A stretch of 7,907 nt of DNA from Thermoleophilia bacterium (lineage in GTDB: Bacteria > Actinomycetota > Thermoleophilia > Gaiellales > Gaiellaceae). Location: contig JACVRM010000102.1 of assembly GCA_014534415.1 (NCBI GenBank), forward strand, positions 1 through 7,907, given 5' to 3'. The position numbers were made by a program, and so were the translations under genes. Positions 1 to 5,906 of this stretch are shown here, in pieces (positions within the stretch are counted from its first letter, which is position 1; the number at the start of each line of letters is the position of its first letter). The notes below the pieces were generated by a model that was not told where the DNA came from, did no database searches, and was given only the letters and a program-made list of their open reading frames with translations.

Positions 1-309
1 CACATCCGCGCGGACTTCAACTTCGCCTGGCCGACGGCGGAGGTCGCGGTGATGGGCCCCGAAGGCGCGGTCAACATCGTTTTCCGCCGCGAGCTCGAGG
101 ACGCGGACGATGCCGAGGCGCGCCGCGCGGAGCTGATCGCCGACTACCGTGAGCGGTTCGCGAACCCGTACGTCGCAGCGGAGCGCGGCTACCTGGATGA
201 GGTGATCGAGCCGCGGCGAACGCGTCCCGTGCTCATCGACGCCCTCGGGACGGCGCTGACCAAGCGAGAGCAGCGCCCGCCGCGCAAGCACGGCAACATT
301 CCGCTCTAG
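1..309 (+). CDS. Acyl-CoA carboxylase carboxyltransferase (beta) subunit, C-terminal 102 residues
   Basis: The reading frame is open from base 1 and ends at TAG 307-309, so only the C-terminus is in the window. It reads as the carboxyltransferase subunit of a biotin-dependent acyl-CoA carboxylase (propionyl/methylmalonyl/acetyl-CoA type), which moves the carboxyl group from carboxybiotin to the acyl-CoA. Recognisable family blocks are FAWPTAEVAVMGPEGAVNI near the start, the segment FANPYVAAERGYLDEVIEP, then a TRPVLIDAL helix and the very typical tail KHGNIPL. The partner alpha subunit is at 1884-3671, but an opposite-strand hydrolase gene lies between them. Substrate choice (acetyl- or propionyl-CoA) cannot be decided because the substrate-determining part lies outside the window. 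The family call is secure; the substrate is not. Confidence 0.95.
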   Translation, partial: HIRADFNFAWPTAEVAVMGPEGAVNIVFRRELEDADDAEARRAELIADYRERFANPYVAAERGYLDEVIEPRRTRPVLIDALGTALTKREQRPPRKHGNIPL

Positions 310-346
310 GCGCGCAGCCGCTGCACCGGCGCCCCAGCCGTTGTTG

Positions 347-375
347 CCCGTCGCGCCCCTCGGGGGGACGACGGG
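347..375. terminator. Hairpin between convergent genes, probable bidirectional terminator
   Basis: CCCGTCG (347-353) pairs perfectly with CGACGGG (369-375). The 15-base loop can itself fold through CCCC/GGGG. It sits 38 bases after the carboxyltransferase stop and 70 bases beyond the hydrolase stop on the other strand, in the convergent gap 310-445. Neither side has a T-tract, so this would be a U-less hairpin of the kind often proposed in high-GC actinobacteria. Function is inferred from position and folding only. Confidence 0.5.
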
Positions 376-445
376 TCCCACTCCGAACGCTACGCGAGGA
401 ATCGTGACGCGTGGGAGACCGCTGTGTGCCGAATCGCGAGCGGGG

Positions 446-1477
446 CTACGCGAGCCCGGCTTCGGCGAGCGGACGCCTGCCCCAAGCGAACCGCTCGCGG
501 TACCAGCCGGTCGCAGTGGAGGAGAGAGCGACGCCGTAGCGCGATGAGTGAATCATCCAGCCGCCGCCCAGGTAGATCCCCGCATGGTCGACCGTCGCCG
601 GCTTCGCGCGGGGGCCGCCCGGAGCGAAGAACACGAGGTCGCCGGGGAGCAGCCGGGCATACGCGACCCGGTTCGCCGCAGGCAGCTCGGCGGCGATGGC
701 AGCCGCCGTGCGGCCCCGGATCGTCTTCGCCAGCGCCGCGCCGCCGGTATACGTCTGAAGCTTGTAAACGCGCCATAGGAAGCCCGAACAGTCGAAGCCG
801 CCCTTGACGTCCTTGCCGAGCGGCGCCTGAGGAAGCTCGCTCGTGCCGCCCCAGACGTACGGATAGCCGATCAGCTTCACGGCCGTGGCCAGCACACGCT
901 GCTGCCAGGGCGTCAGCGCAGGCAGCGTGAAGGTCGATGCACTCGTCTTCGCGTTGTCGAGTTCCCAGCCGTTGAAGCGGAGTATGCGGGCGGCCGAGTA
1001 GGCAGTCTCGGCGCGTGAGACCGGCTCGTCGGGTGCGAGCTCGAGGTCGTCCTGACCGTCAGGGTGGTTGTAGCGCAGGCCGAGCAGCCGGGCGACGACC
1101 TCGTTGCCGAAGCGGCTCGGCGGTGCGAGGCCCGCAGAGCGCGCGCCGCGCAAGAACGCGGCTGCGGACTCCGTCAAGCCGAGCGCGGCGACCAGCCGGG
1201 CGTCCAGCTGGGCGACGGTGACGCTCCCGGAAGCGGTGGTCGCGGGCACCCGTCGGCGGGTCAGACCGGCGACGAGCGAGTTGAGCTCGCTGCGCGTCAG
1301 CGCGTCGTCAGGCCGGAACGACGCGACGTCTTTCGCCATGAGACCACGCGAGACGACGGTGCGGATCTCGGCCTGTGCCCAGGACGGCCCGGACGGCTTC
1401 GCCTGGCCGGCGGCCGCGGCGAGGAGCGCGACCAGCGCGCAGCTGACGAGTATGAGGGGGCGTCTCACGCATCTCAC
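446..1477 (-). CDS. Secreted NlpC/P60 peptidoglycan hydrolase with SLH-like repeats
   Basis: This 343-residue protein probably cleaves peptide stems of peptidoglycan outside the membrane. Residues 1-26 are a signal peptide: Arg at 2, 5 and 6, a hydrophobic stretch 7-23, and likely cleavage after GQA. Residues about 33-165 hold two or more surface-layer-homology-like repeats (WAQAEIRTVVSRGLM, then FRPDDALTRSEL; later LELAPDEPVSRAETA), suited to binding the cell wall. Residues about 190-338 form the NlpC/P60 domain: YPYVWGG, FDCSGF with catalytic Cys230, DHAGIYLG with His298, and MIHSS with His310 as the likely third residue. The start is uncertain: GTG at 1477 or an in-frame GTG at 1468, neither with a clear ribosome binding site. 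The gene is antisense between the two carboxylase genes, and nothing in its sequence links it to them. Family assignment is firm; the exact bond cleaved is unknown. Confidence 0.9.
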   Translation of the reverse strand: MRCVRRPLILVSCALVALLAAAAGQAKPSGPSWAQAEIRTVVSRGLMAKDVASFRPDDALTRSELNSLVAGLTRRRVPATTASGSVTVAQLDARLVAALGLTESAAAFLRGARSAGLAPPSRFGNEVVARLLGLRYNHPDGQDDLELAPDEPVSRAETAYSAARILRFNGWELDNAKTSASTFTLPALTPWQQRVLATAVKLIGYPYVWGGTSELPQAPLGKDVKGGFDCSGFLWRVYKLQTYTGGAALAKTIRGRTAAAIAAELPAANRVAYARLLPGDLVFFAPGGPRAKPATVDHAGIYLGGGWMIHSSRYGVALSSTATGWYRERFAWGRRPLAEAGLA

Positions 1478-1500
1478 ATCGTCCGCGGAGCGCTGCGCAC

Positions 1501-1507
1501 TACCCTA
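1501..1507. promoter_or_regulatory. Symmetric -10 box, possible bidirectional promoter
   Basis: TACCCTA reads TACCCT on the plus strand (1501-1506) and TAGGGT on the minus strand (1507-1502), so both strands carry an actinobacterial TANNNT box. On the plus strand it lies 7 bases before the GTG at 1514, which would give a leaderless mRNA. On the minus strand it lies 24 bases before the hydrolase GTG at 1477. No convincing -35 box is seen on either side. The whole divergent gap is only 36 bases, so a promoter must be here or inside the flanking genes. Confidence 0.45.
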
Positions 1508-1513
1508 GAACGG

Positions 1514-1717
1514 GTGACTATCGATGCCACACCCCAGACGGGGGACACCGAGCGGAAGATCATCGCACGGGCCCTGGAGCGGTTACTCGGTCACGCCGAG
1601 CCGGCGGCTTACGTAAGTCGCTGGCGGCTCGCGGGTTTCCGCGAGAACGTCGAGCCGGACGAGTCGCCCCCCGAGGCGGGCAGGCCGCGCCGCACGCACG
1701 GCCCCACGCGCCCGTAG
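1514..1717 (+). CDS. Small protein of unknown function upstream of the carboxylase alpha subunit
   Basis: This is a 67-residue protein starting at GTG 1514 and ending at TAG 1715-1717. I do not recognise it with confidence. Residues about 12-25 (ERKIIARALERLLG) look like an amphipathic helix. They are followed by AAYVSRWRLAGFREN at about 32-46, and then a disordered Pro/Arg/Glu-rich tail. There is no signal peptide or membrane segment. The frame stays open upstream into the antisense hydrolase gene, but the start is set by the TACCCT box 7 bases before the GTG, which fits leaderless translation. It precedes the biotin carboxylase gene by 166 bases in the same direction. An accessory role in the carboxylase complex, like the small epsilon subunits of actinobacterial acyl-CoA carboxylases, is a guess from position; the sequence does not clearly match those subunits. 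Confidence 0.5.
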   Translation: MTIDATPQTGDTERKIIARALERLLGHAEPAAYVSRWRLAGFRENVEPDESPPEAGRPRRTHGPTRP

Positions 1718-1868
1718 TCGGCCGCGAGACGATGGTAACCCGCGTGCCGCGAGCAGCACCGGCGGCGAAGTGGCGGAGGACGATCGCGGCGACCTAACGC
1801 GACGACGAGCGGCGCCGCCCGCGGTTCCGCGCGCGGACGGTCAGTCGTTCGCGAGGCCGATGCACAGG

Positions 1869-1874
1869 GACAAT
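1869..1874 (+). promoter_or_regulatory. Weak -10-like box before the biotin carboxylase gene
   Basis: GACAAT matches 4 of 6 positions of TATAAT and ends 9 bases before the preferred GTG start at 1884. There is no ribosome binding site at a usable distance before that GTG, so a leaderless or near-leaderless transcript is plausible. No clear -35 box is present. The gap 1718-1883 holds nothing else that I can identify. Confidence 0.25.
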
Positions 1875-1883
1875 GATTGCGCC

Positions 1884-3671
1884 GTGCTGCCGTTCTCCAA
1901 GGTGCTCGTCGCGAACCGCGGGGAAATCGCGGTCCGGATCTTCCGCACGCTGCGCGAGTTCGACGTCGGCGCGGTGGCCGTCTACTCCGAGGCCGACCGC
2001 ACGTCGCTGCACGTCGTGGTCGCGGACGAGGCATACCTGATCGGCCCCGGCCCGGCCGCCGGCAGCTACCTCAACGTCGCGCGCATCCTCGAGGCGGCAG
2101 AGCGCGCGGGCGCCGAGGCCATCCACCCGGGCTACGGCTTCCTCGCCGAGAACGCCGAGTTCGCGCGTGCCGTCGAGGCGGCCGGGCTCGTCTGGATAGG
2201 CCCGCCCCCCGATGCCATCGAGCTGATGGGCTTGAAGACGGCCGCTCGGACTCGAATGCGCGCGGCGGGCGTGCCGATCGTCCCCGGCACCACGGAGCCG
2301 GTTGTGTCGGCCGAGGAGGTGGCGCGGCTGGGCGACGAGATCGGCTACCCGCTTCTGATCAAGGCGGCCGCCGGCGGCGGAGGCAAGGGCATGAAGGTCG
2401 TCAGCGACGCCGCCGAGGCGGAGCGCGCGTTCGCGTCCGCGAGCCGCGAGGGCGAGAAGTACTTCGCGAACGCGGCCGTCTACGTCGAGCGCTACCTCGA
2501 AGACCCGCGCCACGTCGAGGTACAGGTGCTCGCGGACGCCCACGGCAACGTGATCCACCTCGGCGAGCGCGACTGCACGATCCAGCGCAGGCACCAGAAG
2601 CTGGTCGAGGAGACGCCTTCGCCCGCGGTCGATACGGCGCTGCGCGAACGGATCGGGGCGATCGCCGTAGACGCCGCACGCGCCGTCGGGTACCGCTCGG
2701 CGGGGACGATCGAGGGGCTGCTCTCGGCGGAGGGCGAGTACTTCTTCATGGAGATGAACACACGCATCCAGGTCGAGCACACGGTCACCGAGATGGCGGT
2801 CGCCGTCGATCTCGTGCGCGAGCAGCTGTTGATCGCGGCGGGTGAGCCGCTATCGCTGCGCCAAGAGGACGTCTCGCTGGGCGGGCACGCCATCGAGTGC
2901 CGGATCAACGCCGAGGACGCCTCTCGTGGCTTCGTGCCCACGCCGGGGCGGATCGCGGGCTACCGGGAGCCGGCCGGGCCGGGCGTGCGTGTCGACTCGG
3001 GCGTCGCCGACGGCTCGGAGGTCTCCGGCTTCTACGACCCGCTGATCGCGAAAGTGATAGTCCACGGCGTGAATCGTGACCACGCGCGGCGGCGCATGCT
3101 GCGGGCGCTTGCCGAGTACCACATCGGCGGCATCACCACGCTCGTCGACTTCCACCGCGCGCTCCTGTCGCATCCCTGCTTCGTCGAAGGCGGCACATGC
3201 CACGGCATCACCGAGTCCGAGCTTCTCGTAGAGCAGGCGCGCCAGTTTTCTCATCAGACAACAAAGATACCGGAGAGGTCGGACAGCGGGGGAACGCTCG
3301 AGCGCCGAACCGTCGTGGAGCTCGACGGTCGCCGCTACGACGTCACGCTGCTCGTCCCGGAGCCGCCGCATGCCGAACTGGCGCGACGCCGACGCGAGCG
3401 CGCCCGTACTCGTGGCGGGGCTCACGCCGCGGCGCGCGACGCGGTCATCAGCCCCATGCAGGGCACGGTGCTCGCCGTCCGCGTCGCCGAGGGCGACGAG
3501 GTCCAGCCCGGCGACGTCATCTGCATCGTCGAGGCGATGAAGATGGAGAACGAAATCACTGCGCACCGCGCCGGCCGGGTCACGGAGCTGTCCGTCGCGG
3601 AGGGCGCTTCGGTGACGACCGGCCAGGCCATCTGCGTCGTGGTGCAGGAGGGCGATGACGCGCTCGGCTAG
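1884..3671 (+). CDS. Acyl-CoA carboxylase alpha subunit: biotin carboxylase fused to biotin carboxyl carrier
   Basis: This 595-residue protein carboxylates its own biotin with ATP and bicarbonate and hands the carboxyl group to a carboxyltransferase subunit such as the one ending at 309. The N-terminal fold starts with KVLVANRGEIAVRI at about 6-19. The ATP-grasp part shows the glycine loop GGGGKGM (164-170), ERDCTIQRRHQK (228-239) and MEMNTRIQVEH (289-299), all intact. A short strand segment around RRTVVELDGRRYDVTLL and a basic Arg-rich linker follow. The carrier domain has SPMQGT at 523 and the biotin site EAMKMEN, with Lys553 the biotinylated residue. The start was set at GTG 1884 because family members begin just before KVLVANRG; GTG 1770 and ATG 1860 are in frame but add a non-conserved leader. 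At 595 residues it resembles the shorter acetyl/acyl-CoA carboxylase alpha chains more than full-length propionyl-CoA carboxylase alpha chains. Confidence 0.95.
   Translation: MLPFSKVLVANRGEIAVRIFRTLREFDVGAVAVYSEADRTSLHVVVADEAYLIGPGPAAGSYLNVARILEAAERAGAEAIHPGYGFLAENAEFARAVEAAGLVWIGPPPDAIELMGLKTAARTRMRAAGVPIVPGTTEPVVSAEEVARLGDEIGYPLLIKAAAGGGGKGMKVVSDAAEAERAFASASREGEKYFANAAVYVERYLEDPRHVEVQVLADAHGNVIHLGERDCTIQRRHQKLVEETPSPAVDTALRERIGAIAVDAARAVGYRSAGTIEGLLSAEGEYFFMEMNTRIQVEHTVTEMAVAVDLVREQLLIAAGEPLSLRQEDVSLGGHAIECRINAEDASRGFVPTPGRIAGYREPAGPGVRVDSGVADGSEVSGFYDPLIAKVIVHGVNRDHARRRMLRALAEYHIGGITTLVDFHRALLSHPCFVEGGTCHGITESELLVEQARQFSHQTTKIPERSDSGGTLERRTVVELDGRRYDVTLLVPEPPHAELARRRRERARTRGGAHAAARDAVISPMQGTVLAVRVAEGDEVQPGDVICIVEAMKMENEITAHRAGRVTELSVAEGASVTTGQAICVVVQEGDDALG
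3646..3652 (+). promoter_or_regulatory. Ribosome binding site inside the carboxylase gene
   Basis: AGGAGGG lies within the last codons of the alpha subunit gene, 2-3 bases before the ATG at 3655. The spacing is short, but the sequence is a near-complete anti-16S match. It supports the overlapping start and suggests coupled translation with the carboxylase gene. Confidence 0.55.
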
Positions 3672-4557
3672 GCCGTTGTGCGCTGAGATCTCGAGTGACG
3701 GCGCCGAGCCGCTCGACGCGACGGCGAGCCGCGTCGACCACTGGCTGCTCGTCGAGTACCCCGGCGTGTGGAGCCGCGACGTCCTCGGCGGCAGCCTCCT
3801 GCAGAACGACGTCAAGACCGCGGTTCGCGAGCAGCTTGCCAGCCTCCCGCATACCCGCTTGCTCTTCATCCGCCGCCCCGGCCGGCGGGCGGCCGCCGGC
3901 CGCCGCGTGTACGTGGTGCGGAGCGGCGAGCGCGAGGGCGCCGCCTGGCGCGGCGAGATCGCAGACTACGCCGAACTCGCTGCGCTCGACGTCGCCGCCG
4001 TCCTTGCCGACGGCGCCGGCTTCGCGACACCGGTCCGGCACCCGCTGCTCCTCGTCTGCACGCACGGCAAGCGCGATCGCTGCTGCGCCCGCTACGGACG
4101 GCCGCTCTACGACCGTGTCCGCGAATGGGTCAATGAGGATTGGGTCTGGCAGTCGACCCACGTCGGGGGCGACCGCTTCGCGGGCAACCTCGTGTGCCTG
4201 CCCGAAGGCCTGTACTTCGGGCGCGTCGGCGCGGACGCCTGGCCGCTGCTCGACGAGTATCTGGCGGGCCGCATCTGGCTCGACCGCTACCGGGGTCGCT
4301 CGTGCCACCCGTTTCCCGCGCAGGCGGCCGAGCGGGCAGTTCGGAAGGCAACCGGGCTGACCGCGTTCGGGGACGTGACGGTGGAGAGCCTGCGGCGGGC
4401 CGGCCACGACGCCTGGCTCGCCCGGCTCGTCGCCGGCGAAACGTCGTACGAGGTCGACGTGCGACTGCACCGGGGTGAGCTCACCTACCTGACGTGCGAC
4501 GCGCTGACGCTCCGGCATCCGCGCCGCTACGTCGCCGCAACGCCGCGCGCGACCTAG
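3655..4557 (+). CDS. Sucrase/ferredoxin-like protein (thioredoxin-fold Fe-S protein)
   Basis: This 300-residue protein matches the sucrase/ferredoxin-like (Suc_Fer-like) family, thioredoxin-fold proteins thought to bind a [2Fe-2S] cluster; no reaction is established for bacterial members. Visible family marks are an N-terminal LCAEIS with Cys9, the segment HWLLVEYPGVWSRDVL at about 29-44, the strand LLLVCTHGKRDRCCARYG with Cys135, Cys143 and Cys144, then STHVGGDRFAGNLVCLPEG with His169, Asp173 and Cys181, and LYFGRV. These Cys and His residues are the likely cluster ligands. The C-terminal ~80 residues are less conserved. It is soluble, with no signal peptide. Its ATG lies 17 bases inside the carboxylase alpha gene, so the two are likely translated together. 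Its stop is one base from the stop of the convergent oxygenase gene. A redox role is inferred; a link to carboxylation is not evident. Confidence 0.85.
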   Translation: MTRSARPLCAEISSDGAEPLDATASRVDHWLLVEYPGVWSRDVLGGSLLQNDVKTAVREQLASLPHTRLLFIRRPGRRAAAGRRVYVVRSGEREGAAWRGEIADYAELAALDVAAVLADGAGFATPVRHPLLLVCTHGKRDRCCARYGRPLYDRVREWVNEDWVWQSTHVGGDRFAGNLVCLPEGLYFGRVGADAWPLLDEYLAGRIWLDRYRGRSCHPFPAQAAERAVRKATGLTAFGDVTVESLRRAGHDAWLARLVAGETSYEVDVRLHRGELTYLTCDALTLRHPRRYVAATPRAT

Positions 4558-4558
4558 C

Positions 4559-5725
4559 TCAGCCGTCCCGGGCGACGATCCGCAGGAAGCCCTCCAGGAC
4601 GAGGCGGCGGACGAGCACCAGTCGACCCGCCTCGTCGAGGCGGCCGGGCAGGTCGGCGGGCGCGAATGGGGCGGCGGCGCTCGCCGCGTACTCCAGCTCT
4701 TCACGCACGCGCGCGGGAAAGCGCAGCTCGACGTCCTCGAACTGAAGCAGCACCGCGTCTTGCTCGCCGCGCGACAGCCGCGCGAGGACGGTCGGTCGCC
4801 GCTCCACCGCGGTCTCGAGACCGAGCGCCTCGACCTCGCGCAGCTGGTCGAACGCGTCGGCGAGCACGGGCCGGCGCGTCCGCACGAGCCGCTCCTCGCG
4901 TCGTCGCTCGACGTCGCCGGCGCCCAGTCGTCGCTCGAGCGCGTCGACGAGGTCGTCCGGGCTGCCGACGGCCGAGCGCCGGAAGGCGAGCTCGTCCGCG
5001 CACTCGTCGAGCGCCGCCCTGAACGCGTCGAGCCAGGTGTGGACGTTGACGCCGACCGTCAGGTGGAGCGAGTCCGACTCCGAGGTGAGGGCCTCGTGCA
5101 GCCAGCCGCGCGGCACGTAGAGCGTGTCGCCCGGGCGCACGGTGACGTCGAGCAACGGCCGGCCCGGGCCGCCCATCTCAGGCCGGTAGCGCTGACTGCG
5201 GAGCGGCAGCTCGAACACCGGCGCGTACACGCGCCAGCGCTTCTCGCCGGCGGTCTGGAGCACGAAGACGTCGTGCGTGTCGTGATGTACCGGCAAGCCC
5301 TGTGCCGCCGGCGGGGTGTAGTAGGCATTGACCTGCACGGGCTCGCGCAACTCCTGCTCGAGCGAGCGGGCGAACTCGGCGACCGGCGCGTGCGCAATGT
5401 GCAGTGCCTGCAGCACGATCGTCGCGCCGCGCTCGAACTCGTGAATCGCCCGCCGAACGTCGACGGTGCCGGTGAACGGGCGCGGCCGCCACGGAAGGTC
5501 GACCGTGTAGTCGCCGGCGGCGAGTTGCGCGCCCGCCTTGACCAGGCGCACCGCCGGGAAGCGTAAGGCGGTCGACGTGACGAGCCGCTCGGCCTCGTCG
5601 CGCGAAAGCAGGTCGAAGAAGCGCCCGTCGTCGCGCGGAACGTAGAGCGGCCTGCGCTCCCAGTAGTCGCGCAGGAAGCGTTCGCGCGCAACCGGCTCGA
5701 CGCAGCGCTCGAGAGCGCTAGACGT
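4559..5725 (-). CDS. JmjC/cupin oxygenase of the ribosomal-oxygenase (ROX/YcfD) type, with no canonical start codon
   Basis: This is probably a 2-oxoglutarate- and Fe(II)-dependent hydroxylase. Relatives such as E. coli YcfD/RoxA and human MINA53/NO66 hydroxylate ribosomal protein side chains. From the ACG at 5725 it has 388 residues, close to YcfD. The N-terminus SALERCVEPVARERFLRDYW and RFPAVRLVKAG are typical. The iron site is HHDTHDVFVLQ (His147, Asp149) with the distal His210 in LYVPRGWLHEA. A C-terminal winged-helix-like half follows and ends at TGA 4561-4559. No ATG, GTG or TTG exists in this frame from the upstream in-frame stop (5857) down to the GTG at 5551. Starting at that GTG would remove about 58 residues, including the conserved segment. 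The ACG overlaps the stop of the upstream small gene, so coupled initiation is the simplest guess. The substrate is unknown; the Asp-rich protein next door is a candidate. Confidence 0.8.
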   Translation of the reverse strand, partial: TSSALERCVEPVARERFLRDYWERRPLYVPRDDGRFFDLLSRDEAERLVTSTALRFPAVRLVKAGAQLAAGDYTVDLPWRPRPFTGTVDVRRAIHEFERGATIVLQALHIAHAPVAEFARSLEQELREPVQVNAYYTPPAAQGLPVHHDTHDVFVLQTAGEKRWRVYAPVFELPLRSQRYRPEMGGPGRPLLDVTVRPGDTLYVPRGWLHEALTSESDSLHLTVGVNVHTWLDAFRAALDECADELAFRRSAVGSPDDLVDALERRLGAGDVERRREERLVRTRRPVLADAFDQLREVEALGLETAVERRPTVLARLSRGEQDAVLLQFEDVELRFPARVREELEYAASAAAPFAPADLPGRLDEAGRLVLVRRLVLEGFLRIVARDG

Positions 5726-5879
5726 CCGTGTCGTCTGCGTCGGCGTCGGTGTCGTCCGCGTCCGAGTCGCCCAGGTCCTGGTCCGGATCGTCCTGGTCGG
5801 CGTCGGCGACCTGGGCGGCCGGGTCGCCGTATCCCGTCGTGATCTCGTCGTCGGTCAGTGTGGTCAGCTCGTCGTCCAT
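5718..5879 (-). CDS. Asp-rich 53-residue small protein, possible precursor peptide
   Basis: This protein was not recognised. It starts at ATG 5879 and ends at TAG 5718-5720. The N-terminal third is MDDELTTLTDDEITTGYGDP, with a helix-like, Thr-containing pattern resembling a leader. The rest is low-complexity acid, rich in Asp with Ala, Thr and Gln, ending in DDTDADADDTDV-like repeats. By count it has 20 Asp and 2 Glu in 53 residues, no Lys, Arg, His, Cys, Phe or Trp, and a net charge of about -22. There is no signal peptide or membrane segment. GGAGGAGG four bases before the ATG is strong evidence that it is translated. It lies 27 bases after the ABC permease stop and runs into the oxygenase frame. 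Options are a RiPP-like precursor modified by the oxygenase and exported by the ABC pair, a metal or cation binder, or an acidic partner of the oxygenase. All three are inference. Confidence 0.75.
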   Translation of the reverse strand: MDDELTTLTDDEITTGYGDPAAQVADADQDDPDQDLGDSDADDTDADADDTDV

Positions 5880-5883
5880 CGTG

Positions 5884-5891
5884 CCTCCTCC
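5884..5891 (-). promoter_or_regulatory. Strong ribosome binding site of the Asp-rich small gene
   Basis: On the minus strand GGAGGAGG occurs four bases before ATG 5879, inside the 27-base gap after the permease stop. It is the clearest ribosome binding site in the window and suggests that this small gene is translated more strongly than its neighbours, as expected for a precursor peptide or an abundant binding protein. Confidence 0.75.
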
Positions 5892-5906
5892 GTCGGGAAG
5901 CCGAGT

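Noticed and set aside
374..420. Imperfect inverted repeat GGTCCCAC ... GTGGGAGACC resembling a tRNA acceptor stem
   Set aside because: The enclosed 47 bases are too short for a tRNA and show no anticodon or T-loop pattern.
1794..2780. Minus-strand open frame of 328 codons opposite the biotin carboxylase
   Set aside because: It is antisense to a fully conserved ATP-grasp domain, its composition mirrors the codon bias of that gene, and no domain is visible.
1884..3671. The ATP-grasp domain as a graspetide ligase acting on the Asp-rich peptide
   Set aside because: The ATP-grasp fold here is plainly a biotin carboxylase with an attached biotin carrier domain, and it belongs to a different transcription unit.
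3580..4704. Minus-strand open frame of 374 codons opposite the sucrase/ferredoxin-like gene
   Set aside because: It is a shadow of a recognisable gene, has low-complexity composition and has no ribosome binding site.
5721..5850. GAC-rich repetitive tract considered as a tandem DNA repeat or microsatellite
   Set aside because: The repetition follows Asp codons with varied intervening codons and has no fixed period. It is explained by protein composition.
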